Shown here: piece after piece, positions 60,133 to 64,000 of the stretch
How the letters are laid out: the number at the start of each line of letters is the position of its first letter
How positions within the stretch are numbered: position 1 is the stretch's first letter
Assembly (NCBI RefSeq): GCF_000525795.1
Contig: NZ_AOCG01000006.1
Coordinates: 186,001-250,000 of the forward strand
Source: Listeria aquatica FSL S10-1188
GTDB taxonomy: Bacteria; Bacillota; Bacilli; Lactobacillales; Listeriaceae
Direction: 5' to 3'
Length of the DNA: 64,000 bases
The notes under the pieces: generated by a model
Seen by the model: only the letters and a program-made list of their open reading frames with translations
The model's database searches: none
What the model was told of the DNA's origin: nothing
Made by a program: the position numbers and the translations under genes

Positions 60133-61109
60133 GCTTTCAGCCCCTTTCGTACGATAAAGACGAAGAATGGCAGTCCAACTACCGAAAGAATCGCGATAAT
60201 AGGGACTTCAAATGGGGCAGCAATGATGCGACTAAATAAATCAGATATAACTAGAAAAAGAGCGCCGACAAGTGCTGACATGGGCAAAAGCACGCGATAA
60301 CTTGTACCCGAAATAAAGCGTGCAAAGTGTGGTACGAGAAGCCCGACAAACGCAATTTCGCCAATAACCGCAACAGAAACTCCCGTCAAAACAGCGACTA
60401 ATGTGAACAAGAAAAAACGGATGCGACCTGTTGAAACTCCGAGTCCAGCTGCTACTTCTTCGCTCATGGTGAGAATGCCAATTTGTCTTTCGAAAAAGAA
60501 ACTCAGAAGGATCGCTAGGAGTAAAACAGGAGCTAATAATTTCACTTCCTGCCCGGTTACACCAGCTAGCCCTCCTGATGTCCACATCGTCAATTCCTTT
60601 GAAGTTTTTGAAAGTAAGCTGATCGCATTTGAAACGGCTAACAAAAAGGCTGAAATCGCAGCTCCAGCTAGAACAACTTTAAAAAGATTCCCCGTTTGCG
60701 AGATCGCTAAGACAAGTAGGGTTCCAAGTGCAGATCCAAGAAAAGCGACTCCCATTTTAAGAGGAAATACAAGTCCTGGTAAAAACGCAATCACGATAGA
60801 AAGTGCTAATTTTGCACCTGCGGAGACGCCTAATAGTCCGGGATCGGCTAATGGGTTTCGAGTAATGGCTTGCATGATGGTTCCCGATACGCCAAGTGCC
60901 GCGCCGATCAGCATGGCAGCAAGTATCCGTGGTATGCGAAGTTCGCTTAAAGATGCCATTTCTTTCAGATGGGCACCATGCACAAACCCGTCCCATAAAA
61001 AAGAAAAGGAATAATTTACAGATCCATAAGCAAGCGCTGTGTAGCAAGCAACTAAGAGCGCGACAAACAGGATTAAGAACCGAATGGTCATTGGGATTTT
61101 AACTGTCAT
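60129..61109 (-). CDS. Iron-siderophore ABC permease, FecCD family (FhuB-like)
   Basis: 326 residues with the same motifs as its partner: RIPRILAAMLIGAALGVSG, DPGLLGVSAGAKLALSIVIA and FVGLLVPHFARFISGTSYR. About nine to ten membrane helices. Starts 16 bases after the binding-protein stop and overlaps the following permease start. Iron uptake is supported by the Fur box ahead of the operon. Confidence 0.9.
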   Translation of the reverse strand: MTVKIPMTIRFLILFVALLVACYTALAYGSVNYSFSFLWDGFVHGAHLKEMASLSELRIPRILAAMLIGAALGVSGTIMQAITRNPLADPGLLGVSAGAKLALSIVIAFLPGLVFPLKMGVAFLGSALGTLLVLAISQTGNLFKVVLAGAAISAFLLAVSNAISLLSKTSKELTMWTSGGLAGVTGQEVKLLAPVLLLAILLSFFFERQIGILTMSEEVAAGLGVSTGRIRFFLFTLVAVLTGVSVAVIGEIAFVGLLVPHFARFISGTSYRVLLPMSALVGALFLVISDLFSRIIAAPFEVPIIAILSVVGLPFFVFIVRKGLKA

Positions 61110-61124
61110 GACTGAACACCGCTT

Positions 61125-62036
61125 TTACTCTCCTAAAAAATAATTTTGAAAGGTTTTTAATTGATAATCAAGTGTCATGGCATCATTGAAGTAAAATTTA
61201 TTCGCATCCACTTGAAGCACATGGTCATTTTTCACAGCAGGGATTTCCTTATAGGCATTAGTTTTCATGAAGGCATTTTCTGCTTTTTCGTAGCGACTAA
61301 GTACCATGTAATCGCCTGTGTAATCTGCTAGTTGTTCCGTAGAAACGGCATAATAACCAGCCTTAGCTGCTGCTTTTTTAACAGATTCAGGCATTTTAAG
61401 TCCCATAGCTTGATATAAAACTTCTGTTCCGCGTCCCCAGCTGTCTCCGAACACATAAATTTGCTTTTCAAAACTTTCCGCTACCGAAACAGTTGTATCT
61501 GCGCCAATCTTCGCTTTGATTTCTTTCCCGGCTTTTGCAGCGCGTTTTTTAAAGTCTGAAACCCAAGCCCGGGCTTCTTTTTCTTTATTTAGCACTTTTC
61601 CAATTTCAATGTGTTGATCTAAATAGTTATTTTTGCCATATGTAAAGGTGACAAGTGGCGCAATTTTTTTTAAGCTTGTCTTGATTTTTCACTGTGCTTA
61701 ATCCAAGAATAAGATCTGGCTTAAGCGCGATGATTTTTTCGATATCTTCATCCGATACTTCTTTGGCATTTTTTAAGCCTTTATCAAAATTCGGATTGTT
61801 CATGCTCCAAGAATCTGCTCCTACAACTGGAACACCTAATTTAAGAGCATCTCCTGTATATGATGAAAGTACAACGACACGCTTAGGATTCGCAGGTACT
61901 TTAATCTTTCCATTTTCAGATTGATAGGTAATCGTTTCCTGATTTTTTCTTAGCTGACTCATCGGTTTTTGTTCCTCCACAGGCTGCCAGAACAAGAATG
62001 ATGCTTAATACTCCCAAAAAAAAGAACTTTTTTCAT
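61125..62036 (-). CDS. Iron-siderophore binding lipoprotein, FhuD-like (frame broken three times)
   Basis: Class III solute-binding lipoprotein. The lipobox (LSIILVLAACGG), TITYQSENGKIKVPANPKRV, DIEKIIALKPDLILGLSTVK and DSWGRGTEVLYQAMGLKMPE are read in three frames. Restoring the frame needs A8 at 62016-62023 as seven (VLFLGVLSIILVLA), T6 at 61943-61948 as five (SAKKNQETITYQ), and T8 at 61664-61671 as seven (LKKIAPLVTFTYGKNNY). Corrected length 302. First gene of the Fur-box operon. The ATG at 62036 has AGAGGTT upstream. Siderophore specificity unknown. Confidence 0.9.
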
Positions 62037-62055
62037 TTTCCAACCTCTTTCCATT

Positions 62056-62105
62056 GATAACGATTCTCATTAATTATCATACTTGTTTTGACCTCCCCCT
62101 GTCAA
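62056..62105 (-). promoter_or_regulatory. Promoter and Fur box of the siderophore uptake operon
   Basis: Minus strand -35 TTGACA (62105-62100) and -10 TATGAT (62081-62076), 18-bp spacer. Immediately downstream is GATAACGATTCTCATTAAT (plus strand 62056-62074), which matches the 19-bp Fur consensus at most positions. Fur with iron would block transcription start. Confidence 0.85.
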
Positions 62106-62219
62106 TTGATTTCAAGGATCTAGTTGGTTCAAAAGGCTCGAATCGTGGCACAATAATTGGCGGTTTCTAGTCTTTTGTCTCATTTTCGATAAATTTCGTT
62201 TAAAAAACATTCAAAACGG

Positions 62220-62797
62220 CTATTGTATTATAACAAAAGGAAAGAGAGGCGATGCGGATGAAAGAGAGACATTTTCATTACGCACACAATGTTTAATATC
62301 GCTTCTAGTTTCTAAGTCTTGTGTGTGTACAAGCTGGTTTTCCAGCTTTGTCATATGCCGGTAACGTCTGATGAAAGGTTATACGAATTTCGAATAAACA
62401 GGAGGAAGGCGATGGATGAAAAGCCGCGTCGAAAGTGTAAGTTCGAAATTCACCCTTTGAGAAACGGATTATCTGAAAGTCAGAAGCATTCTCTTCTGGG
62501 GTTGCATTCTGAAAACAGTATCCACTAGTACAGGCAAATATTGAGTTAGAGGAAGCTGTGATACGATTTATCTTTCGCAGTAAAGTCAAGGAAGCTTTTC
62601 AAGTTCCTGCTAGTGAAAGTGTATTCTTCATTAGTTAGACTTGCTTTTCCACTAACGAATGAAAAGCCTAACCGTTGTTAATCTCAAAGAGCGTATGTTT
62701 ATACAGAAACATCAGGCAAACCGGCCATCAGATGAGCAGGCTTGACAGCTCATCAAAAGGAACCCTCGGATGGGAAAGTTACATCCGAGGGTTCTCT
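62220..62797 (+). ncRNA. Candidate long structured non-coding RNA
   Basis: Some 575 bases without a convincing gene, ending in a strong terminator on the plus strand. Pairings visible by eye: AGCTGG/CCAGCT around a TTTT loop (about 62332-62347), GAATTTCGAA (62385-62394) with TTCGAAATTC (62442-62451), GCTTTTC/GAAAAGC (about 62650-62670), and GATGAGC/GCTCATC (62731-62754). A TATTAT/TATAAC-type -10 lies near 62223-62233. It does not match RNase P RNA, tmRNA, SRP RNA or 6S RNA by their signature motifs. It leads into no plus-strand gene. The class is unknown. Confidence 0.4.
62258..62296 (+). CDS. Possible 12-residue histidine-rich leader peptide
   Basis: ATG 62258 after AGAGAGG (spacing 8) encodes MKERHFHYAHNV-stop; an in-frame ATG at 62252 would add two residues. 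Three of twelve residues are histidine and two are aromatic. It lies at the start of the candidate ncRNA. Too short to support by statistics; the good ribosome binding site is the argument. Confidence 0.25.
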   Translation: MKERHFHYAHNV

Positions 62798-62802
62798 TTT
62801 TT
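62760..62802 (+). terminator. Strong terminator at the end of the candidate ncRNA
   Basis: Perfect arms GAACCCTCGGATG (62760-62772) and CATCCGAGGGTTC (62782-62794), then TCTTTTTT on the plus strand. On the minus strand the tail is a weak T4, so it works mainly rightwards, though it also follows the convergent permease. Confidence 0.85.
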
Positions 62803-63814
62803 ATTCTAGCTCAATTTTCAAATCGCCTGCTTTTAGTTTTTCTCGTTTCAATAAAATCGGTTTTGCAATAAGTGCAACGATGGCAGGAAACAAAACAGCA
62901 ATAGCCACAAAGGCTAAAAATGTCCCGATTCCAGCGTTTGCAATTAAATAAAGTGGTGCAACAAATGCGCAAAGTCCCATTCCAGCAATTTCAGCGGTTG
63001 CTTCGAGATGAAGAACGAGTACGCCAACTGGACCAGCCACAAGCGTTGTCAAAAGTGGAATCACCATTAAGCTAGGCTTGCGGATGATATTGGCGGTTTG
63101 AAGCTTGGGTGTGATGATGAGTTGCGCGAAAAAAGCTCCCCAGTTATTATCCCGAAAACTCAAAACAGCAAACGCGGCAAATTGAACTGTACAACCTATT
63201 AATGCAGCGGCGCTCGCGGTTGGATCTAACTGTAAAGCAATGGCAAGCGCAGCAGATGAAGCTGGACTTAAAATTAATAAACCAAAAATAAGAGCAATAA
63301 CCATGGAGGAAATAAGTGGAGACCCGGAGACAAGTGTTGTAATAAATTCGCTCACAGTCACTAAAATCGGTGTCATGATTTTCGAAAAGAGCAACCCGGA
63401 AAGTCCGCCCGCAAGAAGCGAAACAGCTGGTATTAGAATCATATCAAATCGTGTACCGCTCACTCGTTTTCCTGTCCAAACAGCAACAATCACTGCAAGA
63501 ATCGCACCGACTGGCTCGCCACCTGAAATTGCGTAGCTTCCGTTTGCGAGTGTAATAATCCCTCCGCCTCCAATAATGGCAGAAGCCCCTGCGCTAATCA
63601 CAACTAGCGTATTTGCTCGTAAGCAAATCGCAATCCCAATCCCGATTCCTGGAATAAGCATGTTCTTTCCGATTGCTCCAATTTTAGTAAGAAACTCAAG
63701 TCCTGCTAAATCTCCGATCGTTTGCAGTAAAAGCCCCATCCCAAGTGTGACTAGTACGGCATTTGCAATCCCCATTGATGCTTTATAGGAACGATCGACA
63801 AAATATTCTTTCAT
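62801..63814 (-). CDS. PfoR/PTS EIIC-like membrane protein
   Basis: 337 residues, about nine to ten membrane helices rich in glycine and alanine. The N-terminus (VDRSYKASMGIANAVLVTLG, LLLQTIGDL) and the block IPGIGIGIAICLRANTLVVI fit the PTS_EIIC_2/PfoR family. No phosphorylation domains are attached and no PTS A or B components adjoin. Perfringolysin regulator PfoR of Clostridium is a relative but a regulatory role is unproven. Substrate unknown. Start ATG 63814 after GGGAGG. Confidence 0.82.
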   Translation of the reverse strand: MKEYFVDRSYKASMGIANAVLVTLGMGLLLQTIGDLAGLEFLTKIGAIGKNMLIPGIGIGIAICLRANTLVVISAGASAIIGGGGIITLANGSYAISGGEPVGAILAVIVAVWTGKRVSGTRFDMILIPAVSLLAGGLSGLLFSKIMTPILVTVSEFITTLVSGSPLISSMVIALIFGLLILSPASSAALAIALQLDPTASAAALIGCTVQFAAFAVLSFRDNNWGAFFAQLIITPKLQTANIIRKPSLMVIPLLTTLVAGPVGVLVLHLEATAEIAGMGLCAFVAPLYLIANAGIGTFLAFVAIAVLFPAIVALIAKPILLKREKLKAGDLKIELE

Positions 63815-63950
63815 AAAGTGCCTCCCTCTTTTCTTTTATTAGTCTTTTTTTATTTTACGACTTCTAGTGTAAAAAAGCTATCTTTAATTGTCTTGTCACA
63901 TGTAAATTCTTAATTATTTTTTACAACTTTCTTAAAATTTATTAAAAACC

Positions 63951-63979
63951 CTCCTTTTTCTACTGATTTTGCGTATAAT
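63951..63979 (+). promoter_or_regulatory. Promoter of a gene beyond the window
   Basis: A -10 TATAAT (63974-63979) and an AGAAAGG ribosome-binding-like sequence at the very end (63994-64000) suggest a plus-strand gene starting just past the window. The -35 region is weak. Confidence 0.45.
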
Positions 63980-64000
63980 GGAACTAACCATACAGAAAGG

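Noticed and set aside
62319-62528. 69-residue plus-strand protein in the candidate ncRNA
   Set aside because: No good ribosome binding site or family resemblance; it crosses strong hairpins.
62220-62797. RNase P RNA, tmRNA, cobalamin riboswitch or group II intron
   Set aside because: None of the signature motifs (GAGGAAAGTCC, tRNA-like ends, B12 box, domain V) could be found on either strand.

Overview
The window looks like chromosomal DNA of a low-GC Gram-positive of the family Listeriaceae, most likely a Listeria sensu lato species; the species cannot be fixed from sequence alone. From memory, the gene order follows the L. monocytogenes lmo1992-lmo2083 backbone closely: alsD, pdp/lacI/deoC, alsS, csp, dapF, ileS, divIVA, the ylm/fts/mur division cluster, rpmF, ylbM-ylbF, ctaB/ctaA, groESL, tsa genes, crcB. 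MurE carries the meso-DAP-type DNPR motif, as expected for Listeria. No phage genes or insertion sequences were seen.

Layout. 1-6400: end of a GNAT gene, acetoin synthesis (alsD and alsS, each promoter flanked by the same inverted motif) and deoxynucleoside catabolism (deoC-lacI-pdp). 6400-8700: cold-shock protein, PAP2 phosphatase, dapF. 8700-28400: one long minus-strand block for isoleucyl-tRNA synthetase (with T-box), division and peptidoglycan precursor synthesis (divIVA, niaR, ylmH, ylmG, sepF, ylmE, ftsZ, ftsA, divIB, murG, murD, mraY, murE, pbpB, ftsL, rsmH, mraZ). 28400-43400: panE, rpmF, yceD, tmcAL, a beta-helix lyase-like gene, ylbL, coaD, rsmD, ylbG, ricF, a CAP-domain protein, a TPR membrane protein, heme A synthesis (ctaB/ctaA), MOSC, TPM and LemA proteins. 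43400-48000: accessory island with a polymorphic LXG-like toxin and probable immunity gene lying between two copies of a type II-A-like CRISPR leader; one has 8 repeats and 7 spacers, the other a single orphan repeat; no cas genes are in the window. 48000-55200: groESL under CIRCE, CPBP protease, t6A synthesis (tsaE-tsaB-rimI-tsaD), a lipoprotein. 55200-56300: fluoride riboswitch with two crcB genes, then tRNA-Leu(GAG). 56500-64000: Nat-type ABC exporter, GNAT, Fur-controlled siderophore uptake (fhuD-fhuB-fhuG-like), a gene-free structured stretch that may be a long ncRNA, and a PfoR/EIIC-like permease.

A dominant technical feature is that about 19 genes, many of them essential (ileS, murE, murG, mraY, pbpB, rsmH, divIB), are broken by single-base changes, nearly always one extra base in an A/T homopolymer. 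This looks like homopolymer over-calling in the assembly rather than gene decay, so I annotate these loci as whole genes and state where the frame breaks.
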